From assembly GCA_003133205.1 (NCBI GenBank), contig PKWK01000261.1:21142-46522 (forward strand): a stretch of DNA of 25,381 nt. The letters are read 5' to 3'. The DNA comes from Granulicella sp. Lineage in GTDB: Bacteria > Acidobacteriota > Terriglobia > Terriglobales > Acidobacteriaceae. Each line of letters opens with the position of its first letter. Position 1 is the first letter of the stretch. Below, piece after piece: positions 8,128 through 14,415 of the stretch. The notes under the pieces are model-generated. The model worked only from the letters and a program-made list of their open reading frames with translations, did no database searches and was not told the origin of the DNA. The position numbers were made by a program, and so were the translations under genes.

Positions 8128-10181
8128 TGTAGATTTCCTCGTTGGGGCTTAAGTTCGTGTTTCGAACCCGGGGCGATACCTGCGACTCTTGTACCGGCGT
8201 TATTTGAGAGAGTCGCGTTGTAGCCGTCCAGCAGTAGTCGCTGGCGCATCGTCTCCGCATCGTTCTTGCTTGCAAATGGCCCCACATCTAAATGAAGAAG
8301 TAAGTCTGCAGGACTCTGGTTTACTGCGACGTCGTAACCGTGGCGCTTCAGGGCGGCAACCATAGCATCCGCATCCGATTCGTGCGAGAGAGTCATAATC
8401 TCGACCATTGGGCGCGCCTCGGAGTGTGCCGCTTCGGACGGTAGATCACGGGGGCGCAAATGTGCGATGGCGGTAGACGGGCGGGGCGTCGCCGTAGCAG
8501 ATATGGCTCGGGCTGGCTGCGGAGGGGTGCTGATGGATGCCATTGATACGATGGGAGCGATCGCTGGAGCGGGCCGCGATGCAGGCGCGCTTTGCGGAGT
8601 CTGAGTCGGCACAACTCCCCGCCTTGCGCCGGCAGAAGGTGTTGCCGCGGGAGCCGGGGATGGAGGCGAAGCCAGGTTGCCAAAAGGAGGCTTATCCGGA
8701 TTTAGTGGAGGAGTCACTGGCTTAGGACTGGCGTCCTTTCCCAGTGACTTGTCAAATGATCCTGTATCCAAAACAGGAACTGGCATAGACGGCTCGACAG
8801 GCTGGGTCGTGTCGGTCAGCGGATCAACCACTGTTGGCGTGACCACCACAACCAACTCAGTCGTCGAGTGGTTTGTGTTCTTCGATTTGAAGAGTGCCCC
8901 AAGGATAGGAATACTGGCGATGCCCGGCGTCTTACTCAGAATGTCTGTGGTCCTTTGGTCCAGTAAGCCTGAGATGGCAAAGCTCTGGCTGCTGCGGAGC
9001 TCGACCTCGGTCTCAGCCCTGCGGGTGGACAAAGCGGGCACAGTAAATCCGCTGATAGAGACTGAGTTGCTATAGTCCAGAGCACTTACTTCGGGAGCTA
9101 CTTTGAGCGTAACTGTTCCATCCTCGTTCACGATGGGTGTGAATTCCACCTTGACGCCAAAGGGGCGGAACTGAATCGTGACCACAGGAGCGCTTCCCCC
9201 GCTGCCGGGTTGGACCATTGGGAACGGGAACTCGCCGCCGGAGAGAAAATTTGCTTTTTGACCGCTGACCGTCGTGATTGTGGGCTCCGCCAGAATCTGC
9301 AGGACCTGCTTGTTCTGGAGGTCCTGTATGGTCGCGCCCAGGTTAAGTTTTGCGCTGTACAACATGAAGTTCAGCGGACTTGAGGTTGCCAAAGCACCTA
9401 TCGCGCCGGCAACCGCTGACTGGCCTAGCGTCGCAGTCGATGGATATTGCGAGGTAGTTGTGGCTGCGAGCCAGTTGGTGTTTCCGCCAGGGTTGAAGAG
9501 ATTGATACCCAACTCCAGCAGTTTGGTTCGGTCTACCTCGAGAATCCGCACCTCGAGACGCACCTGCTTCGGATGGTTAGGCTTCACAACGAGCGCATTC
9601 GCCACTTCCTTGGAATAAAGCCCGGCGAGTTTTACCGCGGTATCGGCGAGTGCATCGCTGGTGACAATCCCGCTCAGCGTGACGCGGCTGCCACTTCCCT
9701 CGACTTTGACGGCATCGCTACGCATCGCCTGCGACATGGCGACGCGGAGCCCATCGATATCCAGATCGGAGGAGATGACATAGGACTGCGCCCGGTTAGC
9801 CTCGTCCAGGAGCGTCAGCGAACAGGTGCCCGCGGCCATCGCGGTGACGACGATCTCGGTGGGACTGAGGGTCACTGAGTTGACGATAGTGGGGTCGGTC
9901 ACATAAACGCGACGCAGGCGCGACTTGGTGTCGATAAAGATGGAGTGACCCACCGTTACGTGAAGGGCTTTACCCTCGGCCGCAACGCGACTGGTGCTGC
10001 TCATCGCTTCGGGTACCGAGACGGTATCGAGAGCCGAGACTCTTGGCGGCGCCGGTGCGTCTTGCGCGACACAGGCAAGAGACGTCGTCACAATCGACAT
10101 GGCGACCGCTGTAAGAAAGAGGCCCGCGCCCTTGATGGGCGACACCGATTTGCGCTCGTTATTGAATATTCTCGATTTCAC
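8124..10181 (-). CDS. cpaC: Tad pilus outer-membrane secretin CpaC/RcpA with C-terminal SPOR-like domain
   Basis: The outer-membrane channel for the Flp pilus. Signal peptide at ~1-40; pilus-formation N-terminal domain ~65-145 (VGHSIFIDTKSRLRRVYVTD); BON-like domain ~150-200; secretin domain ~205-455, with VRLEVRILEVDRTKLLELGINLF, LQILAEPTITTVSGQKANFL, the VKVEFTPIV strand and LVVVVTPTVV at its end. Beyond the usual family end, residues ~455-590 are a Pro/Ala/Ser-rich linker. Residues ~592-660 form two similar halves (DADAMVAALKRHGYDV and DAETMRQRLLLDGYNA), the pattern of a SPOR peptidoglycan-binding domain. The total of 685 aa is well above the ~450-600 aa of ordinary CpaC. It starts at GTG 10181, overlapping the cpaB stop as GTGA, and overlaps cpaE the same way. 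The SPOR call is by pattern only. Confidence 0.9.
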   Translation of the reverse strand: MKSRIFNNERKSVSPIKGAGLFLTAVAMSIVTTSLACVAQDAPAPPRVSALDTVSVPEAMSSTSRVAAEGKALHVTVGHSIFIDTKSRLRRVYVTDPTIVNSVTLSPTEIVVTAMAAGTCSLTLLDEANRAQSYVISSDLDIDGLRVAMSQAMRSDAVKVEGSGSRVTLSGIVTSDALADTAVKLAGLYSKEVANALVVKPNHPKQVRLEVRILEVDRTKLLELGINLFNPGGNTNWLAATTTSQYPSTATLGQSAVAGAIGALATSSPLNFMLYSAKLNLGATIQDLQNKQVLQILAEPTITTVSGQKANFLSGGEFPFPMVQPGSGGSAPVVTIQFRPFGVKVEFTPIVNEDGTVTLKVAPEVSALDYSNSVSISGFTVPALSTRRAETEVELRSSQSFAISGLLDQRTTDILSKTPGIASIPILGALFKSKNTNHSTTELVVVVTPTVVDPLTDTTQPVEPSMPVPVLDTGSFDKSLGKDASPKPVTPPLNPDKPPFGNLASPPSPAPAATPSAGARRGVVPTQTPQSAPASRPAPAIAPIVSMASISTPPQPARAISATATPRPSTAIAHLRPRDLPSEAAHSEARPMVEIMTLSHESDADAMVAALKRHGYDVAVNQSPADLLLHLDVGPFASKNDAETMRQRLLLDGYNATLSNNAGTRVAGIAPGSKHELKPQRGNLQ

Positions 10182-10999
10182 TGGAAGTTGTCCGTTTTCA
10201 CCGTCGGGCCCATGAACGTTTCAACTGAATATGGTTTGGCTGCGACCAACTGCAACGGCTTGTGAACCGGCTTCGCAGCTGGCGTGGCACCGGTGGGGCC
10301 TAACCCCGACAGTTCCGAGAACAGCGCCGGCGGCCCGGTGACGGCCTGGTGATCGGAGCCATTTCTGAGCACGAAGTGGACGATGCCCTGAGTACTCGCC
10401 AGGTCAACACGCTCCGCATCTGCTGGTTTTACAAGAAGTGTGACTACAGTCGCGGAGGTTGGCTTGCCTTCAGGATCGGGCTCTGTCTTCTGTCCAACTG
10501 CCAATACCTGTGCGTCTTGCAGCACCGTAGAAGTGACTGGGTCCCCGTCGGTGGGGCGCAGCGTAACCAGGACGTCGACGTGAGTGCCTGGAAGTAGGAA
10601 TCCAGCAACCCCAACCACTTCATCCGACTTGAGTGATATGGCTCTCATGCCGTCCGGAATCTTTATGGTGAGGCCCGTACCAGAACCGGGGCTCGCCAAC
10701 TGCCGTTCGAGAATCGGTTCATTCGCCGCAAGGGGGTAGAGAACAATGCGGCCAACCAAAGGTTGAGGAGCGTTGAACGCTCCGACCAACGGCATGGATG
10801 CCGGCCAGTCGACGAGACGCAGATTCTCAGGCTTGATCGCCTGACCAGCTTCCATGTTCGCGGATGCCGCAACATACTGGCTTTTCGGCGGCGGCCCGGC
10901 AGGCTTGTTCTTCGAGAATCTCTGGCTGAGCCAGAAAGTAAATATTCCCGAGACCACAAGCGCGATGATGAAAGCTGAGGTGAGTCGACGAGTAATCAC
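10178..10999 (-). CDS. cpaB: Flp pilus assembly protein CpaB/RcpC
   Basis: A 273-aa periplasmic protein anchored by an N-terminal TM helix (~8-26). A SAF domain follows (~40-105, with ANMEAGQAIKPENLRLVDWP), then the RcpC/CpaB domain (~115-220) with the hallmark DEVVGVAGFLLPGTHVDVL and a LAVGQ strand. CpaB supports the secretin and links it to the inner membrane complex. The start is GTG at 10999 with GAGG 6 nt upstream, and the stop overlaps the cpaC start. Length is usual. It lies 9 bp downstream of the prepilin peptidase gene. Confidence 0.9.
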   Translation of the reverse strand: MITRRLTSAFIIALVVSGIFTFWLSQRFSKNKPAGPPPKSQYVAASANMEAGQAIKPENLRLVDWPASMPLVGAFNAPQPLVGRIVLYPLAANEPILERQLASPGSGTGLTIKIPDGMRAISLKSDEVVGVAGFLLPGTHVDVLVTLRPTDGDPVTSTVLQDAQVLAVGQKTEPDPEGKPTSATVVTLLVKPADAERVDLASTQGIVHFVLRNGSDHQAVTGPPALFSELSGLGPTGATPAAKPVHKPLQLVAAKPYSVETFMGPTVKTDNFQ

Positions 11000-11008
11000 A
11001 CAGCACCT

Positions 11009-11545
11009 CTATTGGAACTGAAAGTAAAGCGTTAGCATGCTTCCGCCAGCGATTGCCAGGGCGTACGGCAGTCTGAGCGTGGCGGCATTCTTGAGATTGA
11101 GATCCGGATGAGGTTGCAGGCCCTCGTGCGTATGGTGCGAAGCGATAGCACCGACATTCGCAAGTATTTCTTGAAGTCTTCCCCGGGCCACAGCCAGGCC
11201 GACTGCCATCACTCCGCCGGCAAGGGCGGTCAATACCATGAGATAAGCAATGTGCGGCATGCCGGCAATGCAACCGACTGCCGTAATCAGCTTGACGTCT
11301 CCGGCACCCATGCCGCCGGCGATATAGAACACGAGAAATATCAGGCCGCAAATGATTCCGGCGGCAAAAGAGCTGAGCAGTTGCTTCCATCCGCCAAGCG
11401 CAAGATGCAGCGCGAGGCCAAACATGAAGGCTGGAAGAGTAATAAAGTTCGGGATCCGCCGGCTCTTCACGTCGAAGACAGAGCCGACGAGTGCCCAGGC
11501 AGTCGCGGTCGCAGGATACGTCAAGTCTGGTTGAAGGAGTGTCAT
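11009..11545 (-). CDS. cpaA: Flp prepilin peptidase TadV/CpaA (A24 family)
   Basis: An inner-membrane aspartyl protease of family A24 that removes the leader from Flp prepilins. The two catalytic aspartates are visible: Asp25 in FDVKSRRIPN and Asp83 in GGMGAGDVKLI. The remaining sequence is nearly all transmembrane helices, ending in a short tail. I chose ATG 11545 (178 aa) because it has AGGA 6-7 nt upstream and starts at the family's usual point. The frame is open to 11605, but that extension crosses the region just downstream of the flp1 hairpin and looks non-coding. It sits directly after the three pilin genes, as expected for its substrates. Confidence 0.92.
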   Translation of the reverse strand: MTLLQPDLTYPATATAWALVGSVFDVKSRRIPNFITLPAFMFGLALHLALGGWKQLLSSFAAGIICGLIFLVFYIAGGMGAGDVKLITAVGCIAGMPHIAYLMVLTALAGGVMAVGLAVARGRLQEILANVGAIASHHTHEGLQPHPDLNLKNAATLRLPYALAIAGGSMLTLYFQFQ

Positions 11546-11612
11546 TGATCGTTCCTGAAGAAGCCTTTTGGGGGAAACTGGGAAACAGGTGATGCCAGGG
11601 AGCACGTCTAAA

Positions 11613-11644
11613 GCTCACGTGAGCTCGCTAGAACTCATGTGAGC
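11613..11644 (-). repeat. Hairpin downstream of flp1
   Basis: Inverted repeat 11613-11623 / 11634-11644, 11 positions with one G-T (A-C on the transcript), loop 10 nt, starting 10 nt after the flp1 stop. The outer part shares the GGCT...CTCAC logic of the hairpins after flp2 and flp3, and it is followed by TTT on the transcript. It may be a partial terminator or an mRNA-stability element between pilins and tadV. Confidence 0.6.
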
Positions 11645-11654
11645 CTTGTCCGGT

Positions 11655-11834
11655 TTATGCGTTGCTGAGTGCAGTGCCAACGCCGTTGAAGGCCGTCGCA
11701 ATCGAGTTCGCGAGACCCTGCATCGAAGCAACGGCGCCGAGACCTACCAGCGCCGCAACGAGGGCGTATTCAATCAAATCCTGACCGGACTCTTCCGTCA
11801 TCAGGTTCTTCAGAAGCTGTGTCATGTTCTTCAT
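11655..11834 (-). CDS. flp1: Flp/Fap-type major pilin 1
   Basis: A 59-aa class IVb (Flp) prepilin. Leader of 17 residues ending in Gly, cleavage expected between Gly17 and Gln18 in GQDLIEYALVAALVGLG, followed by the invariant Glu5-Tyr6 of the mature pilin and a hydrophobic helix, then a short polar C-terminus (NGVGTALSNA). The start is ATG 11834 with AGGAGG 7 nt upstream; a longer 88-residue frame from 11921 is rejected because it lacks a ribosome site and runs through the gap after flp2. It shares 92 identical consecutive bases with flp2. TadV, the presumed processing enzyme, is next downstream. Confidence 0.93.
   Translation of the reverse strand: MKNMTQLLKNLMTEESGQDLIEYALVAALVGLGAVASMQGLANSIATAFNGVGTALSNA
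11734..11825 (-). repeat. 92-bp perfect repeat, copy in flp1
   Basis: Identical base for base to 12076-12167 in flp2; covers residues ~4 to 34 of both pilins, including the cleavage site. Confidence 0.95.
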
Positions 11835-11947
11835 TTTGGGTCCTCCTAATTGTTCTTGGTGTGGTCCGGCGTGGTTGAAAGATACCAGCAGTAGAATTGA
11901 CTGACGATCGCGGTGGGCCATGCAGCGGAGATTCAGGTTGAGGAACG

Positions 11948-11989
11948 AGGCTTATGTGAGTACGGACCTTCTAGCACTCACATAAGCCT
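11948..11989 (-). repeat. Hairpin downstream of flp2
   Basis: Perfect 14-bp inverted repeat: AGGCTTATGTGAGT (11948-11961) and ACTCACATAAGCCT (11976-11989), loop 14 nt, beginning 7 nt after the flp2 stop. No U-tract follows, so it is a poor classical terminator. Its stem is nearly the same as that after flp3 while the loops differ. Confidence 0.85.
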
Positions 11990-11996
11990 GTTCCGA

Positions 11997-12176
11997 TTAA
12001 GCGTTGCTCAGCGCGGTGCCCACGCCGTTGAAGGCAGTAGCAATCGAGTTGGAAAGACTCTTCATTGAGGCGACTGCGCCGAGACCTACCAGCGCCGCAA
12101 CGAGGGCGTATTCAATCAAATCCTGACCGGACTCTTCCGTCATCAGGTTCTTCAGAAGCTGTGTCATTCTCTTCAT
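11997..12176 (-). CDS. flp2: Flp/Fap-type major pilin 2
   Basis: A 59-aa prepilin that is just too short for a 60-residue ORF cutoff. ATG 12176 to TAA 11997, with GGAG 7 nt upstream of the start. Translation begins MKRMTQLLKNLMTEESG, followed by the cleavage site and QDLIEYAL, and ends NGVGTALSNA. Against flp1 it differs at Arg3 (Asn in flp1), Lys-Ser for Gln-Gly and Ser for Ala in the MKSLSNSIATAF segment. The 5' half of the gene is identical in bases to flp1 over 92 bp, so the two arose by recent duplication or have been homogenised. A strong hairpin follows it. Confidence 0.93.
   Translation of the reverse strand: MKRMTQLLKNLMTEESGQDLIEYALVAALVGLGAVASMKSLSNSIATAFNGVGTALSNA
12076..12167 (-). 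repeat. 92-bp perfect repeat, copy in flp2
   Basis: Identical to 11734-11825 in flp1, including synonymous positions, which indicates recent duplication or gene conversion. Confidence 0.95.
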
Positions 12177-12255
12177 GCTGGATCTCCATACTTCCTTGGG
12201 TTAGTGCAGCGATGGGGATACGCCAAGTTACCGAAGGTACAAACTGGCAGGAAAT

Positions 12256-12294
12256 GGCTTATGTGAGCATCGACGTCTGACGCTCACATAAGCC
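12256..12294 (-). repeat. Hairpin downstream of flp3
   Basis: Perfect 13-bp inverted repeat: GGCTTATGTGAGC (12256-12268) and GCTCACATAAGCC (12282-12294), loop 13 nt, 9 nt after the flp3 stop. On the transcript it is followed by ATTTCC, a minimal U-run. The stem matches that after flp2 in 12 positions. Confidence 0.85.
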
Positions 12295-12303
12295 TTTGCC
12301 AAC

Positions 12304-12483
12304 TTAGGCGTTGGTGAGGGACGTGCCCACGCCGTTGAACGCGGTGCCAATCGAGTTGGAAAGACCCTTCATCGCGGCAACCGCACCGAGACCAACCAGG
12401 GCTGCAACCAGGGCGTATTCAATCAAATCCTGGCCGGAATCGTCGTTGACCAAGTTATTGAGAAGCTGCTTCATATTCGTCAT
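12304..12483 (-). CDS. flp3: Flp/Fap-type major pilin 3 (first gene of the locus)
   Basis: A 59-aa prepilin starting at ATG 12483, with AGAGGAG about 9 nt upstream; the longer frame to 12585 lacks support. The leader ends NLVNDDSG, with cleavage before QDLIEYALVAALVGLG, and the C-terminus is NGVGTSLTNA. It is the most diverged of the three: the acidic leader residues Asn-Asp-Asp replace Thr-Glu-Glu, and its codons differ from flp1/flp2. As the promoter-proximal copy it may be the most expressed pilin. Confidence 0.93.
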   Translation of the reverse strand: MTNMKQLLNNLVNDDSGQDLIEYALVAALVGLGAVAAMKGLSNSIGTAFNGVGTSLTNA

Positions 12484-12595
12484 TTTGTCTTTCTCCTCTT
12501 TCGGGTATTGTCCGCAGCGCTCCGGGATAGCGAGTCCTTGGATGAACCGAGAGTAGGGCCAGCGCGAAAGATTAGAAATCCCCAAGAAGTGTCAC

Positions 12596-12604
12596 CGTAT
12601 ACCA
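12596..12604 (-). promoter_or_regulatory. Candidate extended -10 promoter of the Tad locus
   Basis: On the transcribed strand TGGTATACG matches the extended -10 pattern (TG-n-TATAAT, four of six in the hexamer). A TTGACC lies 12-13 bp upstream, too close to act as -35. A start near 12589 would give a leader of about 105 nt before flp3. Weak evidence, position only. Confidence 0.25.
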
Positions 12605-12717
12605 CTTAAGTTCGGTCAATCTCAGACTTATCTTTATGTTTCTAAGAGGCTTAGCCTGTATGCTGTGAAGCAGTAACTAGGTTTTGCCTTCACCGTGTGG
12701 AACAATTTCGAAAAATC

Positions 12718-12759
12718 GAGAAGGCACGCACCCGATATCTTGGTGAAAGATGCCTTTTC
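12718..12759. repeat. Compound hairpin in the divergent region
   Basis: Outer 9-position stem with one G-T pair, and an inner 4-bp CACC/GGTG stem around a 9-nt loop. It lies about 40 bp before the glycosyltransferase start; it could be a 5' UTR element of that gene or an operator. Confidence 0.35.
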
Positions 12760-12798
12760 AAGCAGTCTCGTCGTGATTAGCGTTCTTCAATAAAACAA

Positions 12799-14109
12799 AT
12801 GACAAAGAACCCACACGTGACATCTCCAGACCAGCCACCTTCTACGGCCCGATCGCTGCCGTGGCGTCGCACGTTTGCTGTGATTTTCTGGCTGGCGCTG
12901 ATCAGCCGCCTGGTCGTTCTGCTGATCACCCTCCACACCAAGCCCCACAACTGGCTCTACTCCAAGGGCATTGAGATGGGCCTCTTGGCTGATTCGCTCG
13001 TCCACGGCCTGGGCTACAGTTCTCCATTCGGCGTCCCTACCGGACCTACGGCATTCATCGCGCCGGGATATCCAACCTTGATCGCAGCGGTCTTTCTGCT
13101 CTTTGGCAGCTACTCGTATGTCTCCGCCATCGTGATCATGTCCGTGCAACTCGCCATCTGTATGGGGACCCTTTGCCTGATCATGCACGTCTGCCGGAAG
13201 GCGCTCGATACTCGAACAGCCATCGTCGCCGGCGCCTTCTGGGCGATCTCGCCTCCGGTTCTCTGGATGCCCACCATTTTCTGGGAGACGAGCATCTCCG
13301 CATGCGCGCTCCCGGGAATGATCGCGCTTGTACTCTGCTACCGGAACAAGCCAACCAAGGCAGCCTGGGTGCTTCTGGGTGTCTATGTTGCGATCATCGG
13401 CCTCATCAATCCCGCTCTTCTGCCGTCGCTGCTTGCGATTCTCGGGTGGCTAGCCTGGCAGACGCGCAGCGTATCGAAGACGGCTCCCCTTATCAGCCTG
13501 CTGGCGCTTGTGATGGTCTTTGCAGCCTGGCCCATCCGCAACGCATACCAGTTCCACGCGTTCATTCCGCTGCGCAGCACGGTTGGATTTGAGCTATGGA
13601 TGGGAAACAGGACCGGCGCGACGGGCTTCCTGGACACAACGCTCTTCCCCATGTACGACAAGCAGGAGCTGGCGAGCTATCTCTCCAAGGGAGAGGTCGC
13701 CTACACCCATGACAAGTCCCAACAAGCATGGGAGTATGTTCGCGCGCACCCCGGGGTGTTTGTAGATATGACTGCCCGCAGGATATTTCGCTTCTGGACG
13801 GGAACAGGCGGCCCGGGTAGATCGCCTTTCTGGGAGATTCACGCAGTAACTACGACCGTGCTGGGATTTGCCGGGCTCCTGCTCATCTACCGCAAGAGGA
13901 TGCGCGACTTCGCGGTCCTGATGGCTCTCCCGATGCTGCTCTTCCCGCTGCCCTACTACATTACCCACGCCGAATTCCGATACCGTCTCAACATCGATCC
14001 GCTGATAACCACCCTGGCTGCCTACGCCATTACCCAACTGGACTCTGCGATGTCGCGTCGGGCAGCCGCGAAAGTAGCCCGAAAGCTGGCTGAACCGATT
14101 CTGGATTGA
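12799..14109 (+). CDS. GT-C fold membrane glycosyltransferase (PMT/ArnT-like)
   Basis: A 436-aa multi-pass membrane protein with about nine or ten hydrophobic helices, starting after a short basic N-terminus (first helix ~26-45). After helix 1 comes a soluble loop with HTKPHNWLYSKGIEM and GLGYSSPFG...APGYP. That arrangement (a first periplasmic loop followed by PGYP) is typical of GT39/GT83-like polyprenyl-phosphate sugar transferases. A second soluble section (~265-340) holds GFELWMGNRTGATGFLD, and YYITHAEFRYRLNIDP lies near the end. Such enzymes move a sugar from a lipid carrier to lipid, glycan or protein in the periplasm. Substrate unknown. Start ATG 12799 lacks a visible ribosome site. 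It is divergent from the pilin genes. Confidence 0.7.
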   Translation: MTKNPHVTSPDQPPSTARSLPWRRTFAVIFWLALISRLVVLLITLHTKPHNWLYSKGIEMGLLADSLVHGLGYSSPFGVPTGPTAFIAPGYPTLIAAVFLLFGSYSYVSAIVIMSVQLAICMGTLCLIMHVCRKALDTRTAIVAGAFWAISPPVLWMPTIFWETSISACALPGMIALVLCYRNKPTKAAWVLLGVYVAIIGLINPALLPSLLAILGWLAWQTRSVSKTAPLISLLALVMVFAAWPIRNAYQFHAFIPLRSTVGFELWMGNRTGATGFLDTTLFPMYDKQELASYLSKGEVAYTHDKSQQAWEYVRAHPGVFVDMTARRIFRFWTGTGGPGRSPFWEIHAVTTTVLGFAGLLLIYRKRMRDFAVLMALPMLLFPLPYYITHAEFRYRLNIDPLITTLAAYAITQLDSAMSRRAAAKVARKLAEPILD

Positions 14110-14117
14110 GCCGCTTT

Positions 14118-14134
14118 GCCGCATTCCTTGCGGC
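14118..14134 (+). terminator. Short hairpin after the glycosyltransferase
   Basis: Perfect 6-bp stem GCCGCA/TGCGGC with loop TTCCT, starting 8 nt after the stop at 14109. It lacks a T-run, so termination would be weak or Rho-assisted. Confidence 0.35.
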
Positions 14135-14309
14135 TATACCTTGGCCGGAGCGACGAGCACACTGAATCCTCCGTTTAATAGTGGGATTCCTCATTCGAAG
14201 CCCAGCCCAGCCAATTCCCACTTCCCTCTTGCCTCGGAAAGGATATGATTCCTTTACCGAATCATTCGATTTGAAGCGAGGGGAACAAGGCCATCAGTGC
14301 AATTGCATC

Positions 14310-14337
14310 TTGAACCCCAATATGGATCGATTATGGA
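14310..14337 (+). promoter_or_regulatory. Candidate sigma-70-like promoter of the cox/qcr operon
   Basis: TTGAAC (14310-14315), spacer of 16 bp, TATGGA (14332-14337). The -35 box matches TTGACA in four of six positions and the -10 is partial. Distance to coxB is about 75 bp. The -10 lies within the second of two tandem 11-bp repeats. Confidence 0.3.
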
Positions 14338-14342
14338 TCGAT
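14321..14342 (+). repeat. Tandem 11-bp repeat before coxB
   Basis: Two perfect head-to-tail copies of TATGGATCGAT. Eleven bp is one helical turn, so both would face the same side of the DNA. May be a regulator site or chance. Confidence 0.6.
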
Positions 14343-14415
14343 CGCATCAGATTAGGTAGCTATGTGCGAATCCTTTCCTCATCTACTCCCTTAGGCAATC
14401 TCTCGGAGATTCACG

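Larger units (their letters stand above)
12484..12798. other. Divergent intergenic region between flp3 and the glycosyltransferase
   Basis: 315 bp of lower-GC, non-coding sequence that must hold the promoters of both directions. Visible elements are the candidate extended -10 at 12596-12604, a small CTAAG-AGG-CTTAG palindrome near 12642-12654, and a compound hairpin with outer arms GAGAAGGCA (12718-12726) and TGCCTTTTC (12751-12759) and an inner CACC/GGTG pair. No ORF is supported. Confidence 0.5.
14110..14415 (+). other. Intergenic region upstream of the respiratory operon
   Basis: 306 bp with no supported gene. It contains the short hairpin at 14118-14134, a perfect inverted repeat ATGATTC (14245-14251) / GAATCAT (14259-14265) that could be an operator, the tandem 11-mers at 14321-14342 and a candidate promoter at 14310-14337. 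Confidence 0.5.

Noticed and set aside
11835..11921. Extended N-terminus of pilin 1 (88-aa frame)
   Set aside because: The AGGAGG site and the family length of 59 aa fix the start at 11834; the extension has no ribosome site and runs through the gap between pilin genes.
12484..12585. Extended N-terminus of pilin 3 (93-aa frame)
   Set aside because: All three pilins are 59 aa from their supported ATGs; the extension covers the leader region and has no Shine-Dalgarno.
12715..12765. Possible c-di-GMP riboswitch (GGCACGCAC near GTGAAAG)
   Set aside because: Only a short resemblance; the paired domains and tetraloop-receptor pattern of the GEMM fold are missing.
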